Shown here: one piece after another, positions 25,593 to 34,248 of the stretch
Position numbering within the stretch: position 1 is the stretch's first letter
Layout of the letters: every line of letters starts with the position of its first letter
The notes under the pieces: generated by a model
The model's database searches: none
What the model saw: only the letters and a program-made list of their open reading frames with translations
Told to the model about the DNA's origin: nothing
Assembly: GCA_903863035.1 (NCBI GenBank)
Contig: CAIPAT010000092.1
Coordinates: 1-51,793 of the forward strand
Length of the DNA stretch: 51,793 nt
From: an uncultured Lentisphaeria bacterium
Lineage (GTDB): Bacteria; Verrucomicrobiota; Lentisphaeria; Victivallales; Victivallaceae
Direction: 5' to 3'
Program-made: the position numbers and the translations under genes

Positions 25593-25692
25593 GTTGCAGG
25601 AAACTTTTCGACTCCAGCCATAAGCGCGGCGGCGTAGTTTGCATGGAAGACCTGGAAATTCTGCAATAAAGCAAGCAAAGGAAAAACATTGG

Positions 25693-27513
25693 ATGAGTAA
25701 AAAAAAGATCATATGGTTATTGACTGCTCCGCTGGACTATCCGGGAATTTCTCTGGTGGCGCCTGCCGTGGCATGGCTGGCGGAAGAAGCAGGGGCTGCA
25801 CTCGAATGCTATTTTGAATGTGCCAGGGACGGACAGCTTTTTGCACGTACTGGCTCGACCGTTTTAGGTGGACATCATCATCATCAGTTCAACTGGCTGT
25901 GCGCAAAAGCTGAAATTAAAATCATTCGATTGGGAGATGCCTGTCTTTTTGCATCTTCAGCCCGGGCATTCGGACTCGAATACATTGCTGAAGCGGAAAG
26001 CCCGGTTGAACTTTATCAGAAATTATTAGCTAATTTTCCTGCTGTAAAAGTACGGGAGCTTCTTTTTGCTCCGGAGTTTGTGGACTGCGGAAAACAGCGC
26101 ATTGAAATCGGGCCATACGTTTTTCCTGAAATATTTTACAGGAAAACTTTGGCGTTTACTCCTTCTGACATAGTGCAGGCTGCCGGAATCTGGGGGAAAG
26201 CCAATGCATCGGCATTATACCTGACTGAAGAGGAACTTAAAGTGCTGATGACTGAGTTTCCAGCATTTACACCCGTGGATTCGCTTTGCCCGAATGATGA
26301 TTTCGGAAGTTTGACCATGCGGATAGCGGAACGCTGGAAGAGATCAGCACGGGGAGTGGTGTTCGGTGACCCGCCGGCTGTTATCTCTCAGGTTGCTTCG
26401 CATTGTCGCAACCGCAGAATAGCGGTGTATGCGCCAGTCCGCCCGATTCCATCTGACAAAGTAATGTTCTCTTCTTATACAGAAGACCATTCGACCATCG
26501 CGGACGAAACAGCAGTTCTGGCCGGGGAGATCGGCAACAAAGTAATTGTCGGCCGCCAGACCTGCGACGGCGACATCATTCAATGGTCGAAACGAGGCGT
26601 CTGCATTCAGATCATCGACCCCAACCGCCCGGCTTTTCCAATAGTTGAAACACTGCCGCAGAAATGGACAAACCCGGAAAAAAACTGTTATGAGCTTGAG
26701 CCATCCGATGCTGAACTACATGAATGGGCAAAGGCCGGCAAATGTCTCAGCACGCTGATCTGGCATTCCGGTGAAGTAGCGCACAACGAAGCTATGCTCA
26801 ACATAATTGATCTGGCTGTAACTTCAAATGTTAAAATGGGTATCGGAACCCATGCCCAGCGCTATGAATGCTGTCCGCAAATGTGGGAATTGATTCAGAC
26901 ACCGGTTAGCCGCGGCGGAGCGCTCGGCCTGATAGAGCCGGTGCTCCATAGCGGCGGCCTGGGTGTTTTTGCTGAAATCCACGCTCCCGCAGATGTTTTG
27001 CGCGCAAATTGCCTTGAAGCGCTGGAACGAATAAAAGCCGTCGCAGGGCCGGCTGGAGTTCCCAGAGGATATTATGCTTTTCTCGATACCGACCTGTGTA
27101 CACTTTCCCAAACACGTCCCGAAATATGGCAGGCGATAGCCGATGCAGGGCTGGAATATATTGTCTCATCCGCATTTCCGGGAATAAATCGTGTCGTTTG
27201 GAGGAAAAATGACTGTTTGACGTTAAATCAATCATTCAGGGTCGTTCAGCCGGCATCGCCGTTTGTGCGCTTGAGCGGTTATGACGACTGGAAGAGCGCC
27301 ACTCCGAGAATGCCTGGCTGGGTAATTGCCGTGCAGGATGCGCCGGTCGTTGCCTTTAATCCGTACATATGGGAAGACGGTTCGAATTTTATGCGGTTCG
27401 TACGCTGGCTTAAAGATGGCGGCAAAATCAACGTCACTCCCAATGTTATTGCACGCTATTCCAGAATCCTTATGGAATCGGGATATTTACCATCACATGA
27501 AAAAGGTAACTGA
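25693..27513 (+). CDS. Unrecognised conserved-looking protein (606 aa)
   Basis: I do not recognise this family. The start ATG 25693 follows AAAGGA; an in-frame ATG at 25639 lacks a site. The chain begins KIIWLLTAPLDYPG, like a strand of a nucleotide- or sugar-binding alpha/beta fold. It carries a His run (GGHHHHQFNW), a mid-region VYAPVRP, VIVGRQTCDGD and IGTHAQRYECCPQ, and a C-terminal barrel-like part (GVPRGYYAFLDTDLC; YIVSSAFPGINRVV). It has no signal peptide. It lies 100 bp after the URO-D-like gene and 2 bp before the FAD oxidoreductase gene, so it is in the same operon. Candidate roles are sugar isomerisation, deacetylation or another step on the released sugar; none is supported by a motif. 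Confidence 0.6.
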   Translation: MSKKKIIWLLTAPLDYPGISLVAPAVAWLAEEAGAALECYFECARDGQLFARTGSTVLGGHHHHQFNWLCAKAEIKIIRLGDACLFASSARAFGLEYIAEAESPVELYQKLLANFPAVKVRELLFAPEFVDCGKQRIEIGPYVFPEIFYRKTLAFTPSDIVQAAGIWGKANASALYLTEEELKVLMTEFPAFTPVDSLCPNDDFGSLTMRIAERWKRSARGVVFGDPPAVISQVASHCRNRRIAVYAPVRPIPSDKVMFSSYTEDHSTIADETAVLAGEIGNKVIVGRQTCDGDIIQWSKRGVCIQIIDPNRPAFPIVETLPQKWTNPEKNCYELEPSDAELHEWAKAGKCLSTLIWHSGEVAHNEAMLNIIDLAVTSNVKMGIGTHAQRYECCPQMWELIQTPVSRGGALGLIEPVLHSGGLGVFAEIHAPADVLRANCLEALERIKAVAGPAGVPRGYYAFLDTDLCTLSQTRPEIWQAIADAGLEYIVSSAFPGINRVVWRKNDCLTLNQSFRVVQPASPFVRLSGYDDWKSATPRMPGWVIAVQDAPVVAFNPYIWEDGSNFMRFVRWLKDGGKINVTPNVIARYSRILMESGYLPSHEKGN

Positions 27514-27515
27514 AT

Positions 27516-28931
27516 ATGAGTGTGAAGAATGTGATTAATGAATCGCTGTCAACTCCGGTAAAAGAACAGGTTGACGTTCTGGTTTGCGGCGGCGGTCCGG
27601 CAGGATGCATCGCGGCACTTGCCGCCGCCCGCGCAAAACTTAGTGTGCGTATTGTAGAACCTTTTGGATTTTTAGGCGGAGTAATAACTACGGCCGGAGT
27701 TTCCGGGATTGGCGGATGGCAGCACGACTTGGACGGACGCCCGCTGATTTCGGGGATGGTGGAGGAAATAATCAGAGCAATATATTTGCGCAGCGGCAAT
27801 GACCCGGCAGCACTGGAATATATTTTCCGCCAGCGCAGCGAAAGACCCAGCTACCGTGAAGGCGGCCTGGGGTGTTACTGGCTTGGTATAAATCCCGAAT
27901 GCTGCAAACTTGTACTTGATGAATATATGGAAAAAGCAGGCGTCAAAACGCTGTTCATGGCTCAGGCCGTCAGGCCTGTCATGAAAGGAAACCGCGTGAT
28001 AGGAGTCGCTGTAGAATCAAAGTCAGGGCGGGAAATCATTCTCGCCAAAGTAGTGATTGATGCCACAGGCGATGGAGATATCGCGGCCCGGGCAGGTGCT
28101 CCATTCGACATCGGACGTCCTTCCGATGGCGTCTGTCAGCCGATGTCACAGATTTTTCTCGTTGATAACTGCACGCCTCCTGATCTTCATTATGACCAGA
28201 GCGCGGAGGATCCGGAGCCTGACCCGCTGGCGAAAAACCGTTATCGAGCCGCAGTTGCCCTGGCGCGTGAACGCGGGGAGATAACGCTCAATCCTAACGA
28301 TATATTATGCGCAGTCACGCCGCTTCATCAAAAAAGTGCAAACCTCTGCACTGTGAATTTTACACGAGTACAGAAACATTCCTCAATCAACGCAGAACAG
28401 CTTTCAAATGCATTGATACAAGGACGCAAACAAGTGGCGGAAGGCGTTAGTTTTATGCGCAAATACGTCAATGGATCAAGAGAAGCCTCTCTCGCTGTCA
28501 TGTATCCGCACATCGGCATACGCGAAAGCAGACGCATCACAGGAGACTACGTACTCACTGGAAATGACGTGCGCTCCGGCGCACGTTTTCCTGACTCCAT
28601 CGCGAGGGGAATTTATATCCTGGACATTCATAATGCGGATGAAACAGGTAAACCGTCGGAACTAATTTATCTAGACCAGCCGTATGACATCCCTTATCGT
28701 TCACTTCTTCCGCTTGGCGTGGAAGGGATACTTACCGCCGGGAGATGCATTTCAGGTGATCATCTGGCGCTGGCCAGCTACCGCATAGTGTCACATTGTA
28801 TGGCAACAGGAGAAGCCGCCGGGACTGCGGCGGCACTGTCGGTCAATGGTTCCTGCACTCCGCGTGAACTGGATTTTAGAAAGTTGCGCATGGAATTGGC
28901 GAAAAATGGAGCCAATACCGGTTGTTGCTAA
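27516..28931 (+). CDS. FAD-dependent oxidoreductase
   Basis: This 471-aa enzyme has a dinucleotide-binding motif GGGPAG (25-30) after VDVLVCG, followed by PFGFLGGVITTAGVSGIGG, typical of the FAD-dependent oxidoreductase group PF12831. A second FAD contact is VVIDATGDGDIAARAG, and a C-terminal GILTAGRCISGDHLA and SHCMATGEAAGTAAAL close the fold. It should oxidise or reduce a sugar-derived or related substrate in the cytoplasm. It begins 2 bp after the unrecognised 606-aa gene and ends the GH2 operon. The gap 28932-29209 that follows has no gene; it holds an imperfect hairpin (CCGCCGG/CCGGCGG) without a T-run. Confidence 0.78.
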   Translation: MSVKNVINESLSTPVKEQVDVLVCGGGPAGCIAALAAARAKLSVRIVEPFGFLGGVITTAGVSGIGGWQHDLDGRPLISGMVEEIIRAIYLRSGNDPAALEYIFRQRSERPSYREGGLGCYWLGINPECCKLVLDEYMEKAGVKTLFMAQAVRPVMKGNRVIGVAVESKSGREIILAKVVIDATGDGDIAARAGAPFDIGRPSDGVCQPMSQIFLVDNCTPPDLHYDQSAEDPEPDPLAKNRYRAAVALARERGEITLNPNDILCAVTPLHQKSANLCTVNFTRVQKHSSINAEQLSNALIQGRKQVAEGVSFMRKYVNGSREASLAVMYPHIGIRESRRITGDYVLTGNDVRSGARFPDSIARGIYILDIHNADETGKPSELIYLDQPYDIPYRSLLPLGVEGILTAGRCISGDHLALASYRIVSHCMATGEAAGTAAALSVNGSCTPRELDFRKLRMELAKNGANTGCC

Positions 28932-29209
28932 GCATTATGATGAAGATTTACTCAGCCGCCTTGCATTTATGTTAAATTACATGGATTAATTTTTCGGATC
29001 CGGCAGGAAACGCAAGCGAGCACATGCCGGAAGATTTTATGCCGCCGGTGACTTCTTCCGGCGGACGATGGATTTATTTTACCGGCTCCCGTCAGGCAGG
29101 AACTGATGTTACGGCAATTTGCTGATGGAGAAAAAAGAGAGGTTGCTGGAAATAGCAGGATTAAAAAAATCATAAAATATGGTAAAGTGCACTGAAAAAA
29201 GGATCTCCA

Positions 29210-31348
29210 ATGAAAGACAGTCTTCACCGTCCCATGCCCGATACGAACGCGTGGCCTGCGTACAACCTTGCCTGGAATGACAACACATCCGGACCAGCGG
29301 ATGTATCACATCTGCTGCACCGCCCCGCAGGCCGGTACGGATTTGTCAAGGTGATTGACGGGCATCTGGCCTTCGCCGAGGGGCGCCGGTTTCGGATATG
29401 GGGGCAGCATTTGTGCAATTCCGGGCCGTTGCCGCCGAAACATCTTGCGCCGGTGATCGCCCGGCGGATGGCAAAGTTCGGCATTAACTGTGTACGGATG
29501 CATGCCATTGACCTGCACTGGCCGGAAGGTATTCTCATGCGGGATACTGAATGCAGCTGTTCGCTTGACCCTGAAGGACTTGAACGGCTGGACTGGATGA
29601 TAGCATGCCTGAAAGAGCATGGTATATATGTTGATTTAAATTTGCATGTGGCGCGCACGTTTTCCGCGGCCGACGGGGTTAAACAGGCTGAATCTGTCGG
29701 CTGGGGAAAACCGGAGATTTACTTTGATCAGCAACTGATACTGCTCCAGAAGGAATATGCCCGCGAGCTGCTTCATCACCGCAATCCCTTTACGAATCTG
29801 CGCTACGCTGACGAGCCGGCAGTCGCGCTGATAGAGATCACCAACGAGAACAGTCTGACCGAGCGGTGGCGCAATGGAGATCTTAAGGACGGCTTTACCG
29901 GAATGAAAAGTAACTGGGGCGCTGTTCACGCGGTTTATACCGGAGATCTGAACAGACGATGGAATGACTGGCTGGTGAATAAATATTCCGGCCGCGAAGC
30001 GATGCTGGCGGCATGGGCAGGCGATGCAAAACCGGATGAAGATCCAGTCAGCGGCACCGTTTGCCGCCTTAATCCTGAAGACTTCGCGGGAGCAAACGCA
30101 AAACGGTTTCACGATGAAGCATTATTCTATTCAGATATAGAGCGGGCATTTTTCCAGGAGATGCGGTCATATCTTCGCGATGAACTTGGTGCGCCGCAAC
30201 TTATACTCGGCAATTCTGATCACAATTACAGCTGGAGTTCCCTGCCGGTGGTGGCGGCAAATACCCTGCTTGATATTACCGACAGTCATTTTTACTGGCA
30301 GCATCCGGACAACGGCACTGTTAAGAACACTCCCATGGCGGATGAGCCGGACCGGAGCGTTATTGCCCATCTTTCCCGCGGCGCCGTCGAGGGATATCCC
30401 CATATTTGCACCGAAATTAACGAACCATGTCCCAATGACTATGCCGCTGAATTCATTCCAGTTGTGGCGGCGTATGCACGGCTGCAGGACTGGGACGGCA
30501 TATTTTTCTATGAATATCTGACCTGGAAAGGATCATATTCTAAAGCGGAGTCATGGAGTGAACAGAAACAGCGCACATGGTTCGATATGGCCAATAATCC
30601 GGTCAAAATGGCGCAAACTGCGTTCGGCGCCTTAATGTTTCTGCGAGGCGATGCTCAATGCGCTCATCAGACTGTAAAGCGTGAAATGACGCTGTCATGG
30701 CTGCTGGAAAGCATACGGCAGGCAGGCGACAGAGAGCATCCGTACTGGCTGCCGTATCTGCCGGGGCGTACAGCGTTGACGCATCGCGTCCGGATTGCGG
30801 AACTCAACGGTTCCAGGATTTCGCCGTCTGAAGGAGAAGTTATAGTTTCGCAAAATGATATTATCAGCGATACCGGCGAACTGGTATGGCAGACGTCTCC
30901 GGACAACGGCAGGGTGCTGATTGACACGCCCCGTCATCAAGTCATCATCGGCCGTGCCGGAGAAAACGCCACCAGTAATTGCATATTCCGGCTCACAACT
31001 CAATTTGCGGCGCTGCAGCTGGCCAGCACTGATGATCTTCCTGTCGCACTGACCGGGCGGCTGCTGCTGGCTGTTTGTGCGCGCGTCGCCAATACCGGTC
31101 AAACCTGGGCGGACGATTCACGGACTAAACCTGCCGACTGGGGCCATGCTCCAGTGCGTATCGAGCCGGTTGAAGGCAGTGTGATTCTGCGCGGTCTCAG
31201 CGCTGCCCGGAGCGTGACGATATACCCGCTCGACGGCAATGGACAACCCGGTGACAGTATCAGGCTGGCGGAGACCGGCGAGGGGTTCTTTTTCTGCATT
31301 AAGGATTGTATTCCGACCCCGTGGTATCTTGTGCAAGTTGAACGCTGA
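29210..31348 (+). CDS. Clan GH-A-like glycoside hydrolase, cytoplasmic (712 aa)
   Basis: The TIM barrel (about 45-480) includes FGINCVRMHAID (~90-101), an acid/base Glu213 in IEITNENS and a nucleophile Glu402 in CTEINEP, with HFYW between them. A beta-sandwich C-terminal part follows. The pattern RNPFTNLRYADEPAVALIEITNEN matches the strand-4 segment NPYTGMSLADDP and NPYTGTSFATDP of the two large secreted hydrolases, so this is a third, more distant relative. No signal peptide is seen. AAAAGGATC lies six bases before the ATG. The exact GH family is uncertain. It stands alone between the GH2 operon and the IclR gene. Confidence 0.72.
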   Translation: MKDSLHRPMPDTNAWPAYNLAWNDNTSGPADVSHLLHRPAGRYGFVKVIDGHLAFAEGRRFRIWGQHLCNSGPLPPKHLAPVIARRMAKFGINCVRMHAIDLHWPEGILMRDTECSCSLDPEGLERLDWMIACLKEHGIYVDLNLHVARTFSAADGVKQAESVGWGKPEIYFDQQLILLQKEYARELLHHRNPFTNLRYADEPAVALIEITNENSLTERWRNGDLKDGFTGMKSNWGAVHAVYTGDLNRRWNDWLVNKYSGREAMLAAWAGDAKPDEDPVSGTVCRLNPEDFAGANAKRFHDEALFYSDIERAFFQEMRSYLRDELGAPQLILGNSDHNYSWSSLPVVAANTLLDITDSHFYWQHPDNGTVKNTPMADEPDRSVIAHLSRGAVEGYPHICTEINEPCPNDYAAEFIPVVAAYARLQDWDGIFFYEYLTWKGSYSKAESWSEQKQRTWFDMANNPVKMAQTAFGALMFLRGDAQCAHQTVKREMTLSWLLESIRQAGDREHPYWLPYLPGRTALTHRVRIAELNGSRISPSEGEVIVSQNDIISDTGELVWQTSPDNGRVLIDTPRHQVIIGRAGENATSNCIFRLTTQFAALQLASTDDLPVALTGRLLLAVCARVANTGQTWADDSRTKPADWGHAPVRIEPVEGSVILRGLSAARSVTIYPLDGNGQPGDSIRLAETGEGFFFCIKDCIPTPWYLVQVER

Positions 31349-31397
31349 ACCGCCGGATAAATCTGAACATTAATAAGAAATAATTTATTACAGGCTA

Positions 31398-31426
31398 TTG
31401 ACATAATCTTCAAAACTATGTATAAT
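31398..31426 (+). promoter_or_regulatory. Sigma-70 promoter of the IclR gene
   Basis: TTGACA (31398-31403) and TATAAT (31421-31426) are exact consensus hexamers separated by 17 nt. The predicted start point (~31433) is only about 3 nt before ATG 31436, implying a leaderless or near-leaderless mRNA. Confidence 0.75.
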
Positions 31427-31435
31427 ATGCATACT

Positions 31436-32158
31436 ATGACAAAAACTACAGACGGGATTCAATCTTTAGAACGCGGACTTGATGTACTCGGACTGCTGGC
31501 GGCGCGGGGAGCGATGAACTCCATGGCGATTGCGGCGGAACTGGGTATTCACCAGAGTTCAGCCTCGCGGCTGCTGAAGTCTCTGCGTGCGGCAGGACTG
31601 GTGAGAAAGCCGACTTTCCAAAGTTTCGCGGTCGGATACGGGGTGCTGCATCTCGCCGGGATTGCGATGGAGTCTTTCCCGATCGTTCCGGCATCAGTCA
31701 AAGTCTGCTCGGATTTGCGTACAAATACCGGCTGCGGAGCGGCTGCGGGGACGCTTTGGGAAGACCGGATTATCTATTTCTCGCGAGTCCTGTGCAATCC
31801 TGATACCGCGCCAGTGTTTGTCGAGCGGTCGGATTTCCCGATCAAAAAGTCTGCTCTCGGCCTGCTCCTGCTTTATCGCCAGGAACTGGAAAATTCAGAC
31901 GACATTCGAAGTGGTCGTCGCGCATTAACGGCAAAAGAGTCGAAAATGATTGCCGGAAGTCTTGATAAGCATGGTATTCTGTATGTCGAAAACATCCACA
32001 CAAACCATTTCGCTGCAGCCATCGAGTTTGAAGTAGATAATCTGCCATCTGCGCTTGTAATTCACAGCCAGACGTTGTGCCTTCCGCCGTCAGAGACGGC
32101 TAAAATTCTCGGTGATGCCCGGAAGGAATTACTGTCACTGTGTCCGAACCATATATAA
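31436..32158 (+). CDS. IclR-family transcriptional regulator
   Basis: The N-terminal winged helix starts GIQSLERGLDVLGLLA, typical of IclR, with recognition helix HQSSASRLLKSL (~38-49). The effector domain follows with CGAAAGTLWEDRIIYFSRV and NIHTNHFAAAIEF. The start is set at ATG 31436 because the -10 element at 31421-31426 overlaps the two earlier in-frame ATGs, so they cannot lie on the message. No ribosome binding site fits, in line with leaderless translation. It lies 23 bp before the corrinoid/Fe-S gene, so it likely controls the two genes downstream, itself, or nearby hydrolases. The ligand is unknown. Confidence 0.85.
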   Translation: MTKTTDGIQSLERGLDVLGLLAARGAMNSMAIAAELGIHQSSASRLLKSLRAAGLVRKPTFQSFAVGYGVLHLAGIAMESFPIVPASVKVCSDLRTNTGCGAAAGTLWEDRIIYFSRVLCNPDTAPVFVERSDFPIKKSALGLLLLYRQELENSDDIRSGRRALTAKESKMIAGSLDKHGILYVENIHTNHFAAAIEFEVDNLPSALVIHSQTLCLPPSETAKILGDARKELLSLCPNHI

Positions 32159-32181
32159 AGAACCCATGGAGGGAGTAATAG

Positions 32182-33177
32182 ATGAATGCAAATGATGTAA
32201 AGAAGATGGCCAAATCTCTTGGCGCCGATTTGTGCGGCATCGCGTCGATGGATCGTTTTGAAGGGGCGCCGAAGCAGCAGGATCCTCGGTATATTTTCCC
32301 GGCGGCAAAGTCAGCAATCGTGCTTGGATTCAGAATCCCGCGCGGTTATTTCCGCGGCATTGAAGAGGGCACTTATTTTGCCGCCTACAGCGGGATGGGA
32401 TATGGCGCGCTGAATGCAATTTATATGCCGATGGTGATGCGGGAGCTCTGCTGTTTCATCGAGGATAACGGCTATGAGGCCGCGCCTGTTCCCAACATGT
32501 ATCCGGGGTCATCTATTCTATTCAAAACTCAGAAGGACGAACCGAACCGCAGCCGGTCGGTAGACGGTGAAAAACCGCACCCCGATATTCTCGTAGATTT
32601 CCGCGTAATGGCATTCGCCGCCGGCATGGGTGAATTTGGCTGGAGCAAGATGTTTCTAACTCCGGAATTCGGACCAAGACAACGGCTGGTGGCAATTCTG
32701 ACTGACGCTCCGCTTGATCCGGACCCGCTGTTCGATGGCAAGATTTGCGACCGCTGCAAACGCTGCGTTTCGGAATGTTCCGGCAATGCGATCTCGGCAA
32801 CTGAAACCGAAGGGATAACCATTGCCGGCCGTTGGGTGGAATGGGGAAAATTCGATGCCATAAAGTGTTCGATCGCCTACCGCGGCGGCAATCCGGAGTA
32901 TAATCCGTTCATGCACTCTGATGCCAAGCCGGAGGAGTTCCAGGGAAAATACGCAGGCAATCCGGAGCTTGACAAAGTTCTGGGATACAGCGGCTTTAAC
33001 AGTTCGGCAGTGGTCGAGGGGGCACGCGGCTGTATTCGCGCCTGCATGATTCATCTTGAGGATAAAGGCGTACTCAAGAATAAATTTGAAAACAAGTTCC
33101 GTACTACTCCGCCGTGGCGGATCAGGCCGCGCGAGGATGATAATACCGGAAAATGCACCAAAGAATACTGGGAGTAA
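32182..33177 (+). CDS. Corrinoid/4Fe-4S reductase-like protein (QueG/reductive-dehalogenase-like)
   Basis: The segment AAGMGEFGWSKMFLTPEF, then GPRQRLVAILTDAPL (146-177), is the corrinoid-binding signature shared by epoxyqueuosine reductase and reductive dehalogenases. A 4Fe-4S motif C189-x2-C192-x2-C195-x3-C199 follows, and a second cluster may use Cys in ARGCIRACMIHLE. At 331 aa without a Tat signal it is a cytoplasmic QueG-size protein. It lacks QueG's C-terminal HEAT-like part, so queuosine synthesis is unlikely. GGAGGGAG lies before the ATG. The next gene starts 4 bp after its stop. It may reduce or demethylate a small molecule; the substrate is unknown. Confidence 0.75.
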   Translation: MNANDVKKMAKSLGADLCGIASMDRFEGAPKQQDPRYIFPAAKSAIVLGFRIPRGYFRGIEEGTYFAAYSGMGYGALNAIYMPMVMRELCCFIEDNGYEAAPVPNMYPGSSILFKTQKDEPNRSRSVDGEKPHPDILVDFRVMAFAAGMGEFGWSKMFLTPEFGPRQRLVAILTDAPLDPDPLFDGKICDRCKRCVSECSGNAISATETEGITIAGRWVEWGKFDAIKCSIAYRGGNPEYNPFMHSDAKPEEFQGKYAGNPELDKVLGYSGFNSSAVVEGARGCIRACMIHLEDKGVLKNKFENKFRTTPPWRIRPREDDNTGKCTKEYWE

Positions 33178-33181
33178 GACT

Positions 33182-34204
33182 ATGCGCTTCGCGGTCGGAT
33201 ACCAGTTTAGAGATGATGACGTGGAATCGTTCGCCTCGATAGTGGAGGATTACCGCGAGAATATCTCCGAGGTGTACTTCGCATTGCCGGGACAGGCGAG
33301 CGGTCGCTCCCCGGTGTGCGAATCAACTGCAAGCGACTTTCAGATATCCGCCGCCGCGATGCTCGATGAACTCCAGGCGATTTCAGAGACGGGTATCCCG
33401 TTGACGCTTCTTATGAATGCGGCATGTTACGGTGACGAAGCTATTTCAGACGTTTTTGCAGATCGTATCCGCAGAATGCTCGACGGGCTTTGCGGTCACC
33501 TGCGCATTACCGCTGTTACCACGTTTTCGCCGTTTGTCGCCGGGGTGGTAAAGGCGCATGCCGGCGGACTTGAGACGCGGGCATCTGTGAACATGCGTAT
33601 CGGCTCTGTTGCAGGCATGGAATACCTGGCTTATTGCTTTGATGGTTACTACCTGAAACGTGAATATAATCGCGATCTGACGCAAATCGAAATCATGAAA
33701 CGCTGGTGCGACGGACATGGCAAAAAACTTTATCTGCTCGCCAACAGCGGCTGCCTGCGGGAATGTTCAGCGCAGATATTTCATGACAACCTTGTTGCAC
33801 ATGAAACCGGAGTGAAAGGCCTTCCGTCACAATCGCGAAAATTTCCGGTGCCATGCTGGGATTTTCTTTCAAAGGAGGAAAACGCTCATCGTTTCCTCTG
33901 CAACTCATGGATACGTCCGGAGGATGTTCACCGTTACGAGCACTGGTTCTCTGATGTGAAACTGGCAACGCGATGCAATCCCAATCCGCGCAAGATTATC
34001 GATGCTTACGTCCGGGGAAAATTTCGAGGCAATCTTCTTGATATTTTCGAACCGAACTACAGTTCACTTTATCCGCAGTCATTTCTCGACAATGCGTTGA
34101 TTCCGGATGACTGGTTCGACCGCGTGTGTGCGTGTGACAAGGAGTGTCACTGCTGCACCTATTGCGCCGGGGTCTGGGACCGGGCGCTTGTATCTGTCGA
34201 ATAA
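33182..34204 (+). CDS. U32-like (UbiU/UbiV-type) TIM-barrel Fe-S protein
   Basis: The 340-aa chain has a U32-type TIM-barrel layout. It starts MRFAVGYQFRDDDVESF and has VNMRIGSVAGMEYLAYCFDGYYLKRE split by MEYLAY. The cysteine-containing LLANSGCLRECSAQ and C-terminal CACDKECHCCTYC are suited to binding a Fe-S cluster, as in UbiU/UbiV and RlhA relatives. Start ATG 33182 follows GGGAG; an upstream in-frame extension overlaps the preceding gene and has no site. It is 4 bp after the corrinoid-like gene, so the two proteins are probably partners. It may be an oxygen-independent hydroxylase or related enzyme; no substrate is known. Confidence 0.68.
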   Translation: MRFAVGYQFRDDDVESFASIVEDYRENISEVYFALPGQASGRSPVCESTASDFQISAAAMLDELQAISETGIPLTLLMNAACYGDEAISDVFADRIRRMLDGLCGHLRITAVTTFSPFVAGVVKAHAGGLETRASVNMRIGSVAGMEYLAYCFDGYYLKREYNRDLTQIEIMKRWCDGHGKKLYLLANSGCLRECSAQIFHDNLVAHETGVKGLPSQSRKFPVPCWDFLSKEENAHRFLCNSWIRPEDVHRYEHWFSDVKLATRCNPNPRKIIDAYVRGKFRGNLLDIFEPNYSSLYPQSFLDNALIPDDWFDRVCACDKECHCCTYCAGVWDRALVSVE

Positions 34205-34248
34205 GAATAGTTGCTTCATCGTATGCATGAAGTGGATAACGGCCCAGG

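Noticed and set aside
29050..29075. CCGCCGG/CCGGCGG hairpin after the FAD oxidoreductase gene
   Set aside because: A stem of seven pairs with a long loop and no clear T-run; too weak to list as a terminator.
34214..34232. CTTCAT-CGTATGC-ATGAAG hairpin between convergent genes
   Set aside because: The stem is short and no T-run follows on either strand, so I do not call it a terminator.
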